The notes under the pieces were generated by a model. It was given only the letters and a program-made list of their open reading frames with translations, was not told the origin of the DNA and ran no database searches. A DNA stretch of 64,000 bases from Bacteroidaceae bacterium (GTDB lineage Bacteria > Bacteroidota > Bacteroidia > Bacteroidales > Bacteroidaceae), in contig JAGBBX010000004.1 in assembly GCA_017938245.1 (NCBI GenBank), positions 1-64,000 of the forward strand, read 5' to 3'. A program made the position numbers and the translations under genes. Shown piece by piece: positions 53,970 to 63,910 of the stretch. Position 1 is the stretch's first letter. Each line of letters begins with the position of its first letter.

Positions 53970-55745
53970 ATGGCAAAGTATGATGTTTTTATAAGCTGCT
54001 CCTTAAAGGATAGCGATGAGATAAAAGAGTTTGTAAACCTGCTTACCGACTGCATCCCGGGTATTCTCTATTATACCGACGCAGAAAAAGATGAGTTTGA
54101 TGAAACGCAAAAAAATGCGCTTAACGACTCAGAATGTCTCCTCTTTATGCAGTCTGACGGTTCGCTTCTTTCATCAAGGATAAAAGATGAGGTTGTCTAT
54201 GCCAAAAGTATTGGCAAGAAGGTTGTCCCGGTGCTTCTTAAGGGTGCGAAAAAGAGCGGTTGGTATATGTTCAAATATGGCAGCCTTGGGTTCGTCGACT
54301 CAAACGATTCTGCTGAGATAGATAAACTTATTAATAGTATTTCTGAGTGGACGGGGAAAAACATAGAAAATATCGTGACTGACGAAGTTTTGGTATCTAC
54401 TGAGATGGTGGCAGATGCTGCCGGCGAGGTAAAATCATCCACAGATAAGGATAACGTTGTTGAGGAGAAAAATAATACTCACTTTAATGAACTGTTTGTT
54501 TATGAGGTATTTACTCCTGAGCCAACGGTTGAGGAACCGCCCGTTGATGAGTGTATAAATGATGAATCCTTCGGTGAGTACACAATAGAGGAGGGCTCGA
54601 CGGCGCAATTTGAGGAGTTACCGGGTGAGTCTTATGATGAGCAGAACGGTGGACAATATTCCGATACAAGCGTATTTGATGAATCTTCTAATGATTCTTC
54701 TCTTTCTTCTTATGAGACAATAGGTGAACGTGATGCTACCGAAGCAGATACAGGAGAGTATATCAATGAACCGCAGTCGGCTAAAGCCCCCGAGACTACT
54801 TCCAATGCTTCCGGGAAACAACCTCAGGAACAATCGTCATTGGGTCTTAATCTTATTCTTATGATTATAGCAATTGTTTTCGTCTTTTTTAGATTTTGTA
54901 GCTCGGACGAAGATAATACAACTAAAAGAGCCAACACCGAGGGCTTTATTGCTGTTAGCAAGAACGGCAAATGGGGATTTGTCAATAGCCGTAATAAAAA
55001 GGTGGTTCCAATAAAGTATGACATTGTAGAGGATTACTATAATGGCTTTGCTATTGTCGGACTTAATGGTAAGTGGGGTTATGTGAATAAGGTTGGAAAG
55101 GAAATCGTTCCAATAAAATACGAAAAGGTTTTTCCATTTATGAACGACAGAGGATGTATTAAGTTTAAAGGAAAGTATGGTCTCGTAGATACCTTTGGAA
55201 GAATCCTTGTAAATCCAAAATACGACAATCCAATATCATTTGCTTATGGTGATTATGCTCCGGTTGCGGTTGATGGAAAGTGGGGCATTGTAGATAAAAA
55301 CGGTAAAGAGGTTCTCTCTTTGAGATATGATGATGTAGGTGCCTTTTTCGATGGAGTCGCTCGAGTTCAGAAAGATGGAAAGTATGGGTTTGTCGGCATA
55401 GATGGAACCATTATTGCCAATCCTATATACGACAAGGCCAGAGAGTTTACCGAAGGCTTCGCAGCTGTGCAAAAGAATGGTAAATGGGGATTCGTAGATT
55501 ATAAAGGAAATACTGTCACCTATCTTAAATACACCGAAGTCAAGGACTTTAGAAACTCTCGTGCGGCAGTAATGTCGGACGGTAAATGGGGATTTATAGA
55601 TAATAGCGGCAAGGAGGTTGTTCCGCTTAAGTACGACTCGGTTGGCTCCTTTATAACTAACTCCTATGGTACATTTGCGAATGTTACCTTAAATGGAAAA
55701 GAATTTTTTATAGATGAAAATGGGAATCCAATTAAGTTCTCTTGA
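53970..55745 (+). CDS. TIR-domain, transmembrane, WG-repeat protein
   Basis: A 591-aa protein in four parts. Residues 4-~130 are a TIR domain: YDVFISCSLKDSDE, then LLFMQSD, then E74 in the KDEVVYAKSIGKKVVPVLL stretch at the place of the NADase glutamate. An acidic, Ser/Glu-rich linker (about 135-288) follows. One hydrophobic segment (LNLILMIIAIVFVFF, ~293-307) precedes about seven WG repeats (325-591) with recurrent GKWGFV. TIR enzymes can degrade NAD+, WG repeats bind partners; membrane topology would place the WG array outside or in the periplasm. The tail of the gene overlaps ribD by 32 bp. No family with a known function is recognised. Confidence 0.8.
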   Translation: MAKYDVFISCSLKDSDEIKEFVNLLTDCIPGILYYTDAEKDEFDETQKNALNDSECLLFMQSDGSLLSSRIKDEVVYAKSIGKKVVPVLLKGAKKSGWYMFKYGSLGFVDSNDSAEIDKLINSISEWTGKNIENIVTDEVLVSTEMVADAAGEVKSSTDKDNVVEEKNNTHFNELFVYEVFTPEPTVEEPPVDECINDESFGEYTIEEGSTAQFEELPGESYDEQNGGQYSDTSVFDESSNDSSLSSYETIGERDATEADTGEYINEPQSAKAPETTSNASGKQPQEQSSLGLNLILMIIAIVFVFFRFCSSDEDNTTKRANTEGFIAVSKNGKWGFVNSRNKKVVPIKYDIVEDYYNGFAIVGLNGKWGYVNKVGKEIVPIKYEKVFPFMNDRGCIKFKGKYGLVDTFGRILVNPKYDNPISFAYGDYAPVAVDGKWGIVDKNGKEVLSLRYDDVGAFFDGVARVQKDGKYGFVGIDGTIIANPIYDKAREFTEGFAAVQKNGKWGFVDYKGNTVTYLKYTEVKDFRNSRAAVMSDGKWGFIDNSGKEVVPLKYDSVGSFITNSYGTFANVTLNGKEFFIDENGNPIKFS

Positions 55746-56802
55746 CGAACAATATATAAGCCGTTGCCTGCAGTTGGCACGATGCGGTCGTGGCAGTACT
55801 TCGCCTAATCCTATGGTGGGTGCGGTTATCGTTTGTGATGGGCGCATTATAGGCGAGGGGTATCATATTCGTGCAGGTGAACCACACGCCGAGGTTAATG
55901 CTGTTCGCTCGGTAAAAGATTGTGACAAAGAGCTGCTCTCCGGTTCTACTATTTATGTCTCTCTTGAACCCTGTTCGCACTATGGGAAAACACCACCTTG
56001 TTGCGACCTTATAATCTCGTGCAGGATACCGCGTGTGGTAATTGCTGCCACTGACATAAATGCACAGGTAAATGGTGCGGGCATAGCGCGTATGAGAGCT
56101 GCCGGCATCGAGGTTGTGACAGGAGTGCTCGATGTTGAAGCGTACGAACTTAATAAAACTTTCTTTACTTTACATAAAAAGGGCCGCCCTTATATTACAC
56201 TTAAATGGGCCGAAACGGCCGATGGATTCATTGATAAATTGCGAGGAAGTTTCTCTGAAGGTAAACCGCTTGCAATATCTACACCCGAGTCACTTGTGGC
56301 AATGCATAGGCTGAGAGCCGATTGCGATGCAATTATGGTTGGCTCGCGTACGGCGCTTCTCGACGACCCCTCTTTGACAGTGCGTCATTGGGGCGGGCGC
56401 AATCCGATTCGCTTGGTTGTCGACCGAGACAATTCTCTTCCTGCTACACTGCGTATCTTTGACGGAACCGTTCCAGCTATTCTATATACCTATGCTCCAA
56501 TGAATGGAAAGTATGGTAAAAATGTTGAACAAATTAGACTCTTGAAAGAAGGAGAAATTCTCTCGCAGATTATTGCTCATCTTGCCGATATGAAAATAAA
56601 CAACCTTCTTGTAGAGGGTGGTGCTGCTTTGTTGAATTTGTTTCTCGATTCCGGCTTATGGGATGCAATAAGGGTAGAGCGCAATCCTTCTCTGTTTATA
56701 GGCAATGGAGTGGTGGCACCACAATTGCCCGATGGGTTAAGTGAGGTCGTAGAGTGTTGCGGTGGTAATGAAATTCACCTTTTTGCACATAAAAAAAGCT
56801 AA
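55714..56802 (+). CDS. ribD: Bifunctional riboflavin deaminase/reductase RibD
   Basis: A 362-aa enzyme for the second and third steps of riboflavin synthesis. The deaminase half has the zinc motif HAEVNAV (H58, E60) and PCSHYGKTPPC (C87, C96). The reductase half (about 165 on) has FVTLKWAETADG-type opening ITLKWAETADGFI and LLVEGGAALL near the end. Start at 55714 is chosen; ATG at 55720 is an alternative. It overlaps the 3' end of the TIR-WG gene by 32 bp in a different frame. Confidence 0.97.
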   Translation: MKMGIQLSSLDEQYISRCLQLARCGRGSTSPNPMVGAVIVCDGRIIGEGYHIRAGEPHAEVNAVRSVKDCDKELLSGSTIYVSLEPCSHYGKTPPCCDLIISCRIPRVVIAATDINAQVNGAGIARMRAAGIEVVTGVLDVEAYELNKTFFTLHKKGRPYITLKWAETADGFIDKLRGSFSEGKPLAISTPESLVAMHRLRADCDAIMVGSRTALLDDPSLTVRHWGGRNPIRLVVDRDNSLPATLRIFDGTVPAILYTYAPMNGKYGKNVEQIRLLKEGEILSQIIAHLADMKINNLLVEGGAALLNLFLDSGLWDAIRVERNPSLFIGNGVVAPQLPDGLSEVVECCGGNEIHLFAHKKS

Positions 56803-56851
56803 ATTATTATAAATAACACGCAAGTTTATCGTACTAACCAAAAAATGTTGC

Positions 56852-56859
56852 TATTTTTG
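56852..56859 (+). promoter_or_regulatory. TATTTTTG box before the DUF6242 gene
   Basis: A TAnnTTTG box 26 bp before the start codon at 56885, in a short intergenic space after ribD. Confidence 0.4.
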
Positions 56860-56884
56860 CAGGTTGTAATTAATTTAAAAAATT

Positions 56885-58228
56885 ATGAGAAAACTGCTGG
56901 CAATATATTTGGCAATCTGTTCTACTGCTTTTTTGTGTACATCTTGTTTCGACGACGATGAGGAGAGTGTTATAACCTATCCCTTTGCGGCGCTGAAATC
57001 TTTTTCCATTGGCTCGTTTTATGTGAAAACAAAAGCTACTACAAGCGAGGGAAAAGATACTGTGGTGGCAAAAAAGTATTCGGGTAGTTTCTATCCATTC
57101 ATTATAGACCAAAAAAGTCTCGAGGTATATAACCCCGACTCATTGCCTATGGGTGCCGATGTTACAAAACTTACTACAGGTGTTGATTGTGATGGAATAG
57201 CCTATTTCTATACCGATAGTACCGATACATACGAACTCATATCTTCGGCCGACTCTATCGACCTTAGCAAACCTCGCAAATTACTTGTTGCTTCGACAAA
57301 CGGTATAACACTGCAGGCTTACACGGTAAAGGTTAACGTTCACGCTGTAGACCCCGAGGTTATGTATTGGCAGCAGCTTGATGCAGCTCCTGTTTCAACT
57401 CCTCAACGTGCCGTTCTATTGGGCGATAAAATATTGCTTTTTGGTCGCAATGGCGATGGTGCACCTGTTGTCTGCGACTACGATGCAGTCAATGGTTGGA
57501 GCTCTATAGTGGAACTTACGGTTACAGGGTTAGACGTAGAAAATGTTCAGTTGTTTGCAGGGGTGTTGTATGCAACAGATGGAAAATCACTTTATAGCTC
57601 TGGCAATGGTACCGATTGGAGTGTGATCTCTGCTGATGCATCTGTTGCTTTGCTCTTTGCTGCAACCAATAGCGGGTTATGGGCAGTGACAACTTCGGAT
57701 AGCATAGCATATAGTGTCGATGGCATCAACTTCGAACCGGTGCAACCTCTTGATGAAAATTTTCCGGTCGAGAATATTTCAGTGGCACAGTATCCTCTGC
57801 TGACAAACCCCGATATAATGCGTACAGTGGTTGTCGGTTATCCGGCAGTGGAGAACTCTCGCCCTCAGGTGTGGAGCCGTCTCTCTACCGAAAATATATG
57901 GGCGCACTACAAGCCTTTGGGTGATGGTGCTTTCGACTGTCCTGCGCTTAGACCTTTGTCTGTGGTGCATTACGATAATTCTCTTTATGCTTTTGGCGGT
58001 AAGGGAGTGGTTGTCGACGAGGTTGTAATGCCTTTCGAGACAATCTACTCGTCTCCCGACAACGGACTTACCTGGAAAGCACTTGCCAAAGTGAAACTGC
58101 CCGAACAACTCAGGGATAGCGATGCTCCGTTTGCGACTGTTGCCGATAGCAATGGATATATGTGGATTATCGCAGGTGGCGAGAATCCTATAGTGTGGCG
58201 TGGACGAATCAACCGCCTGTCTTTCTGA
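56885..58228 (+). CDS. DUF6242-type lipoprotein
   Basis: A 447-aa lipoprotein (lipobox LCTSCFD, Cys near residue 20, followed by DDDEE). Mature part: a domain with AYTVKVNVHAVDPEVMYW (to ~165) followed by a beta-propeller/Kelch-like part (repeats such as LLGDKILLFGRNGDG, FAGVLYATDGKSLYSSGNGTDW, NSLYAFGGKGV). The pattern fits DUF6242 of Bacteroidales. Function unknown. It begins a run of envelope genes with porG, uppS and bamA. Confidence 0.85.
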   Translation: MRKLLAIYLAICSTAFLCTSCFDDDEESVITYPFAALKSFSIGSFYVKTKATTSEGKDTVVAKKYSGSFYPFIIDQKSLEVYNPDSLPMGADVTKLTTGVDCDGIAYFYTDSTDTYELISSADSIDLSKPRKLLVASTNGITLQAYTVKVNVHAVDPEVMYWQQLDAAPVSTPQRAVLLGDKILLFGRNGDGAPVVCDYDAVNGWSSIVELTVTGLDVENVQLFAGVLYATDGKSLYSSGNGTDWSVISADASVALLFAATNSGLWAVTTSDSIAYSVDGINFEPVQPLDENFPVENISVAQYPLLTNPDIMRTVVVGYPAVENSRPQVWSRLSTENIWAHYKPLGDGAFDCPALRPLSVVHYDNSLYAFGGKGVVVDEVVMPFETIYSSPDNGLTWKALAKVKLPEQLRDSDAPFATVADSNGYMWIIAGGENPIVWRGRINRLSF

Positions 58229-58251
58229 TAACCAATCAAATAGTACCGGGT

Positions 58252-58950
58252 ATGAAACTTCTTGTACGCAAAATAGGATTGTTGCTGTTGGGTGCACTTT
58301 TGTGCCCGACGATGCTGTTGCGTGCCGAGGAGCTTGAATACCGTTACGAGATTGGTGCAATGACGGGTGGCAGTTTCTATCTTGGCGATGCAAACTACAC
58401 AGGGATGTTTAAAAATTTGAACCTGATGGGTGGAGCTTTGTGGCGCTACAATTTGAATCCTCGAATGGCAATAAAAGCCAATTTGGCATTGGCAAGAATA
58501 TCGGGTGATACAGCAGGCGATAATAAGTTCCCTGGCGGGGATACCTCTTTCTCGCGCACGCTTTACGATTTGGGAGCGCAGTTCGAATATAACTTCTTTG
58601 CATACGGCGAGGGAACGGGATACAAGCGTACACACCGCCTTGCGCCTTATATCTTTGGAGGATTAGGCTTTACATTTGCGCCCGAACCAAAAGATAATGT
58701 CTTTACGGCAAATATACCGTTGGGGGTGGGAGTGAAATATAAGTTTGCACCACGAGTGAATGTAGGTTGTGAACTCTCGTTCCGTTTCTCTCTGAGTGAT
58801 AAATTGGATGTGACAGATGCCAATCTGCCACAGCTCGACGACCCTTACGGAATAAAGAGTGATGGACTGAAAAACAAGGATAGCTATGCTTTCCTCGCTA
58901 TATTTTTGACTTACGACCTATCGCCTAAATACAGACGATGCAATAATTGA
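58252..58950 (+). CDS. porG: DUF6089 / PorG-like type IX secretion protein
   Basis: A 232-aa outer-membrane barrel. Start at 58252 (MKLLVRKIGLLLLGALL); an ATG at 58162 in frame lies inside the previous gene and gives no signal peptide. The mature sequence (YRYEIGAMTGGSFYLGDANY) is the DUF6089/PorG opening. Gene order porG-uppS-bamA-ompH-ompH matches the locus known in Porphyromonas gingivalis. PorG is an auxiliary part of the type IX machine. Confidence 0.8.
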   Translation: MKLLVRKIGLLLLGALLCPTMLLRAEELEYRYEIGAMTGGSFYLGDANYTGMFKNLNLMGGALWRYNLNPRMAIKANLALARISGDTAGDNKFPGGDTSFSRTLYDLGAQFEYNFFAYGEGTGYKRTHRLAPYIFGGLGFTFAPEPKDNVFTANIPLGVGVKYKFAPRVNVGCELSFRFSLSDKLDVTDANLPQLDDPYGIKSDGLKNKDSYAFLAIFLTYDLSPKYRRCNN

Positions 58951-58959
58951 TACACGACT

Positions 58960-59709
58960 ATGGAATACAACGAGATTATAGACCGAAATAATGTCCCCCG
59001 ACATATAGCCATCATAATGGATGGAAACGGACGTTGGGCGCAGCAGCGTGGATTGGAACGCAGTGAAGGCCATCAGGCAGGTGCTGCAACAGTACGTAAA
59101 TTGGTTGAGAATGCACTGAAATTGGGTGTACGCTATCTGACACTTTATACATTCTCGACCGAGAACTGGAACCGTCCGCAAGCCGAGGTTGCCGCGCTTA
59201 TGGTGCTTCTTTTCGAGAGCATTGAGGAGGAGATTTTTATGAAGAACAATGTCGGGTTCCGTGTAGTGGGCGACCTCTCCAAACTACCCGATAAGGTACG
59301 TGAGCGCCTCCACGCCTGCGAAGAGCGCACAAAGAACAACGATGCAATGACAATGGTGCTTGCACTGAGCTATTCGTCGAAATGGGAGATAACCGAAGCT
59401 GTACGCTCTATTGCGCGTCGGGTGCAAGAGGGTACTCTTTCGTTGGATGCCATCGATGATAAGACAATATCAGATGCGTTGACAACAAACTTTATGCCCG
59501 ATCCCGACCTACTCATAAGAACAGGAAAAGAACAGCGTTTAAGCAACTTCTTACTGTGGCAATGTGCCTACTCCGAGTTCTACTTTACCGAGGTTCTGTG
59601 GCCCGATTTTGACAATAACGAACTATGCAAGGCTGTTTACGAATATCAACAACGTCAGCGTCGCTATGGAAAAACCGGCGAACAGATAGTCGAAGAGAAT
59701 AAAAAATGA
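58960..59709 (+). CDS. uppS: Isoprenyl transferase (undecaprenyl diphosphate synthase)
   Basis: A 249-aa cis-prenyltransferase making the undecaprenyl carrier for peptidoglycan and polysaccharides. [16 protein letters not shown] holds the catalytic D21; [15 protein letters not shown] and [14 protein letters not shown] close the signature. It overlaps bamA by 4 bp. Confidence 0.97.
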   Translation: MEYNEIIDRNNVPRHIAIIMDGNGRWAQQRGLERSEGHQAGAATVRKLVENALKLGVRYLTLYTFSTENWNRPQAEVAALMVLLFESIEEEIFMKNNVGFRVVGDLSKLPDKVRERLHACEERTKNNDAMTMVLALSYSSKWEITEAVRSIARRVQEGTLSLDAIDDKTISDALTTNFMPDPDLLIRTGKEQRLSNFLLWQCAYSEFYFTEVLWPDFDNNELCKAVYEYQQRQRRYGKTGEQIVEENKK

Positions 59710-62393
59710 TAAAACTGCAAGAGATGATATATAATCCACTAAGAATGGTTAAGGCAATCCGCCTTACACGTGTGGCTGCACTTTTGTTGCTGCTTCTGTT
59801 CGGTTCGGCCGAACTTTTGGCACAGGCAAACAAGGTCGTTAACCCCACGATACTATATTCGGGTACTCCGCGCAAATATATTATTGGCGGAATAAACCTT
59901 ACAGGTATTGAGAATCAGGAACCATACGTGATAATCGGTCTCTCGAATCTCTCAGTGGGCGACGAGATTACCGTACCGGGCGAGGCGATTACAGCTGCTG
60001 TAAAACGCTATTGGCAATTTGGTCTCTTCTCGGATGTAAGCATCACAGCCGATAGTATCATCGGTTCCAAGATTTATCTTGGCATACATCTGAAACAGAG
60101 CCCTCGTGTGTCGCAGATAAATATAAACGGTGTAAAAAAGAGCGAGCGAGAGGATATTGAGTCGCAGATAGGACTATTCAAGGGTAATCAGATTACCCCC
60201 GATATGGTAAGTCGCGCCAAGCGCATTATAGAGCGTTATTTCGAGGCCAAAGGATATAAAAATGCCGAGATAACCATTCTTCAGCGCCCCGATGTTAATG
60301 CCGAGAATCAGATGATTGTCGATGTAAATATTGATAAGAAAGAGAAAATCAAGATTAACAAGATTTACATCAATGGTCTGGAGGCACTACCCGATAAAAA
60401 GGTGCGCTATGCAATGAAAAAGACACGCGAAAAGACCACATTCAAGAATTTCTTCCATACATTCCTACGCTCCAAGAAATTTACTAAAGAGCGTTACGAC
60501 GAAGATAAAGAGAATATTATATCGCTCTACAACGAACACGGTTACCGCGATGCTCTTATTGTGTCGGATAGTGTAGTACCTGTTAATGATAATAGGGTGA
60601 ATATCTATCTGAATATCGAAGAGGGTAATAAATATTATCTTCGTGGTGTAAATTGGGTGGGTAACAGTGTCTATTCAACAGCACAGCTTAACTACCTGCT
60701 GGGTATGAAAGCCGGTGATGTCTACAACCAGAAACAACTTGACGAGCGTCTGAATACCGACGAGGATGCAGTACAGAAAATGTACTATAACGATGGATAT
60801 GTGTTCTTACGTTTGGTCCCCATTGAGATGAGTGTGGATAATGACTCTGTCGACCTTGAGATTCGTATGCAAGAGGGTTCACAGGCTACTATAGACCGTG
60901 TCAGAATAAGTGGTAACGACCGTCTTTACGAAGAAGTTGTTCGTCGCGAGTTGCGTACTCTGCCCGGTAACCTCTTCTCAATGTCAGGTGTAGAGCGCTC
61001 TTATCGAGAGATAGCACAGATGGGCCACTTCGACCCCGAGAAGGTAAACCCGAATATTGTTCCCAACGAGCAGAAGGGTACTGTTGACATCGATTGGCAA
61101 CTCGTATCAAAGAGCAGTGACCAGATAGAGGTCTCGGCTGGATGGGGACAGACCGGTGTGATTGGTAAGCTATCGCTTAAGTTCACCAATTTCTCTATGC
61201 GCAACCTCTTCCGTAAAGATGGTAATCGTCGAGGTATTATACCGCAGGGTGATGGCCAGACGCTTACCATCAGTGCTCAGTCGAACGGACAGTACTACCA
61301 GTCGTACAGTGTCTCATTCTTCGATCCCTGGTTTGGCCGTAAGCGTCCCAACTCGTTCTCGGTATCGGCATTTATGTCGGTACAGACCGACGTGGCAAGC
61401 AGCTATTATAACTCGGCCTACTACAATAACTATTACAACTATCTCTATGGCTATGGTAACTACAATAACTATGGCTACGGATATAATAATATGACATCGT
61501 ACTACGACCCCGACAAATATATAAAGATGTATGGATTGTCAATCGGTTGGGGACGTCGTCTGCGTTGGCCCGATGACTTCTTCCAGTTCTCGGCCGAACT
61601 TAACTATCAGCTCTACTCGCTGAAGGATTGGCAGTACTTCCTTATTACCGACGGACACTGTAATAACATCAATCTGACCTTGTCGCTCTCTCGTAATTCG
61701 GTAGATAACCCCTTGTTTCCGCGTCGTGGCTCTGAGTTCTCGCTCTCGGCATCATTTACGCCTCCCTATTCGGCATTCGATGGAAAAGATTATGCCAATC
61801 TTGCCAAGAATCCCAAGAGTTCGACATACAAGCAGGAGCTTCGCGAGAAACATAAGTGGATAGAGTACTACAAAATTAAGTTCCGCAGTAAAACATATAC
61901 CTCACTTACCGAGGGAAAGTACAATCTAGTGCTTATGACACGTGCCGATTTTGGTATCTTGGGTAGCTACGACAAGAACAAAAAGTCACCGTTCGAGACA
62001 TTCTATATGGGTGGTGATGGAATGAGTGGATATTCATATAACTATGCGACCGATATGATTGCTCTGCGTGGATACGATAACGGTAGTCTTACTCCGTACG
62101 GTTACGAGGGTTACGCTTATACCCGTTTGGGAATGGAGTTGCGCTTCCCATTTATGTTGCAGACATCGACCAATATCTATGGTCTTGCCTTTGTCGAGGG
62201 TGGTAACACTTGGACAGATGCTAATAAGTTCAATCTGTTCGACTTGAAACGTAGTGCCGGTGTGGGTGTCCGCATCTATCTACAGATGATTGGTCTTATC
62301 GGCATCGACTGGGCTTATGGTTTCGATAAATTGTTTGGCTCATCGCAGTATAGTGGCAGTCAGTTCCATTTTATATTAGGCCAAGAGTTTTAA
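59706..62393 (+). CDS. bamA: Outer-membrane assembly factor BamA
   Basis: An 895-aa protein: signal peptide to about residue 40, five POTRA-like domains (to ~430), then the Omp85 barrel with a terminal [10 protein letters not shown]. An insertion in the barrel is rich in Tyr/Asn/Gly ([17 protein letters not shown]), a low-complexity run. BamA inserts outer-membrane barrels, including PorV and the TonB receptor. Start at 59706 overlaps uppS by 4 bp; later ATGs at 59724 and 59745 are possible. Confidence 0.97.
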   Translation: MIKLQEMIYNPLRMVKAIRLTRVAALLLLLLFGSAELLAQANKVVNPTILYSGTPRKYIIGGINLTGIENQEPYVIIGLSNLSVGDEITVPGEAITAAVKRYWQFGLFSDVSITADSIIGSKIYLGIHLKQSPRVSQININGVKKSEREDIESQIGLFKGNQITPDMVSRAKRIIERYFEAKGYKNAEITILQRPDVNAENQMIVDVNIDKKEKIKINKIYINGLEALPDKKVRYAMKKTREKTTFKNFFHTFLRSKKFTKERYDEDKENIISLYNEHGYRDALIVSDSVVPVNDNRVNIYLNIEEGNKYYLRGVNWVGNSVYSTAQLNYLLGMKAGDVYNQKQLDERLNTDEDAVQKMYYNDGYVFLRLVPIEMSVDNDSVDLEIRMQEGSQATIDRVRISGNDRLYEEVVRRELRTLPGNLFSMSGVERSYREIAQMGHFDPEKVNPNIVPNEQKGTVDIDWQLVSKSSDQIEVSAGWGQTGVIGKLSLKFTNFSMRNLFRKDGNRRGIIPQGDGQTLTISAQSNGQYYQSYSVSFFDPWFGRKRPNSFSVSAFMSVQTDVASSYYNSAYYNNYYNYLYGYGNYNNYGYGYNNMTSYYDPDKYIKMYGLSIGWGRRLRWPDDFFQFSAELNYQLYSLKDWQYFLITDGHCNNINLTLSLSRNSVDNPLFPRRGSEFSLSASFTPPYSAFDGKDYANLAKNPKSSTYKQELREKHKWIEYYKIKFRSKTYTSLTEGKYNLVLMTRADFGILGSYDKNKKSPFETFYMGGDGMSGYSYNYATDMIALRGYDNGSLTPYGYEGYAYTRLGMELRFPFMLQTSTNIYGLAFVEGGNTWTDANKFNLFDLKRSAGVGVRIYLQMIGLIGIDWAYGFDKLFGSSQYSGSQFHFILGQEF

Positions 62394-62434
62394 CAGAGTA
62401 TTAACAGGTACTCCGGCCGAGTACCATAAACGTT

Positions 62435-62956
62435 ATGATTATGAAGAAGTTTTTGTTGATGACAATCCTTTCGTGTTTTGTGGCGATAGGAGCACAGGCG
62501 CAGAAATATGCGTTGATAGATATGGAGTATATATTAAAAAATATACCTGCTTACGAGCGTGCCAACGAGCAGCTGAACCAGCAGTCGAAGCGTTGGCAGG
62601 GCGAGATTGATGTATTGGTCGAGCAGGCGCAGACACTCTATAAGAAGTATCAGAGCGAGTCGATGTTCCTTAGCGACGAGCAGCGCACACAGCGCGAAGA
62701 GGAGATTCTTGCTACCGAGAAGAAGGCGAGCGAACTTAAACGTCTCTACTTTGGTGCCGATGGTGAGTTGTATAAGAAACACGAGAGTCTCATTGCACCT
62801 ATTCAGGACGAGATATATAATGCGGTAAAGGATATCTGTGAAACAAAAGGCTACTCAATGGTGATAGACCGAGCCTCGGCTGCAAGCATAATATATGCCT
62901 CGCCAAAAATAGATATAAGCAACGAGGTGCTCTCTAAACTTGGGTATTCCAATTAA
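62435..62956 (+). CDS. ompH: OmpH/Skp-type periplasmic chaperone (first)
   Basis: A 173-aa protein with signal peptide (cleaved after GAQAQ, ~22) and an OmpH domain: KYALIDMEYILKNIPAYERAN, long charged coiled-coil helices, and VIDRASAASIIYA near the end. Skp-like chaperones hold unfolded barrels in the periplasm for BamA. It follows bamA by 41 bp. The start at 62435 is followed by another ATG at 62441. Confidence 0.93.
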   Translation: MIMKKFLLMTILSCFVAIGAQAQKYALIDMEYILKNIPAYERANEQLNQQSKRWQGEIDVLVEQAQTLYKKYQSESMFLSDEQRTQREEEILATEKKASELKRLYFGADGELYKKHESLIAPIQDEIYNAVKDICETKGYSMVIDRASAASIIYASPKIDISNEVLSKLGYSN

Positions 62957-62960
62957 TTGT

Positions 62961-63220
62961 GCTATCTTTGAAATAAATTTCGAAGATTTAGGCACTCGCT
63001 GCAAAATATTCAAGCAAGCTTGGCTTTATTTCGCTCGTTTGTTGCTATCTTTGAAATAAATTTCGAAGATTTAGGCACTCGCTACAAAATATCCAAGCAA
63101 GCTTGGCTTTATTTCGCTCGTTTGTTGCTATCTTTGAAATAAATTTCGAAGATTTTAGGCACTCGCTACAAAATATCCAAGCAAGCTTGGCTTTATTTCG
63201 CTCGTTTGTTGCTATCTTTG
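62961..63220 (+). repeat. Tandem periodic element (three 83-84-bp units)
   Basis: Units start at 62961, 63044 and 63127, and the closing box is at 63211. Each reads GCTATCTTTGAAATAAATTTCG, GGCACTCGC, hairpin CAAGC-AA-GCTTG inside AAATA/TATTT, then CGCTCGTTTGTT, ending at the next TATCTTTG. The units differ by few bases. The last TATCTTTG (63213-63220) is 52 bp before the second ompH start and may be its promoter. Region 62957-63272 holds no gene. Confidence 0.9.
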
Positions 63221-63272
63221 CAGGCCGATAACGTAATATAACAAGAAGTTAATAATTTAATAATAAAGAAAA

Positions 63273-63800
63273 ATGAAAAAGTTTTTGATTCTTATGTTGA
63301 TGATGGCTCCTTTGAGCATCATTGCACAGACACAGAAGTTTGGTTATGTAAATGCTAATGCCATTATGCAGATAATGCCCGAGTTTACTAAAGCTCAGGC
63401 CGACCTTAAGACTCTTGAGAAGCAGTACTCGGATGAGCTTGAGCGTTTGCGCACTGAGCTCGAGAAGAAGGGCCTTCAGTTCGAACAACTTAAGGATTCG
63501 CTTCCTCAGAACATCCTTCAGCGCCGCTACACCGAGCTGCAGGAACTTAACACACGTCTCGAGCAGTACTACCAGGAGAGTGTTCAGAATCTGAAGCAGG
63601 CCGAGCAGACCAAGATTGTCGAGGTAAGCAAGGTACTATCGGATGCCATACAGCGTGTAGGTCGCGACGGTGGATACGTTTGTGTATTTGATATCGCCGG
63701 TGGCGTACCCTACATCAGCGAGACACTCTGCGAGGATGTAACAGAGAAGGTTAAAGCTGTATTAGGAATAACCGGTTCGGCTGCTCAACAGAAGAAGTAA
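63273..63800 (+). CDS. ompH: OmpH/Skp-type periplasmic chaperone (second)
   Basis: A 175-aa paralogue of the first ompH product: signal peptide ending near IIAQT, FGYVNANAIMQIMPEFTKAQADL, coiled-coil LEKQYSDELERLRTELEKKG and a C-terminal end GGVPYISETLCEDVTEKVKAVL. It lies downstream of the periodic element. Together with bamA it forms the chaperone-assembly set. Confidence 0.93.
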   Translation: MKKFLILMLMMAPLSIIAQTQKFGYVNANAIMQIMPEFTKAQADLKTLEKQYSDELERLRTELEKKGLQFEQLKDSLPQNILQRRYTELQELNTRLEQYYQESVQNLKQAEQTKIVEVSKVLSDAIQRVGRDGGYVCVFDIAGGVPYISETLCEDVTEKVKAVLGITGSAAQQKK

Positions 63801-63910
63801 TAAATCAACGTAATAGATAAATGAGAGGGTGGCCCGAAAGGCTTCCCTCTTATATGTTTAAAAGCTACTTAAACAGCTTCTAAAGAACAACAAAGGAAAT
63901 ACTTGAAACA

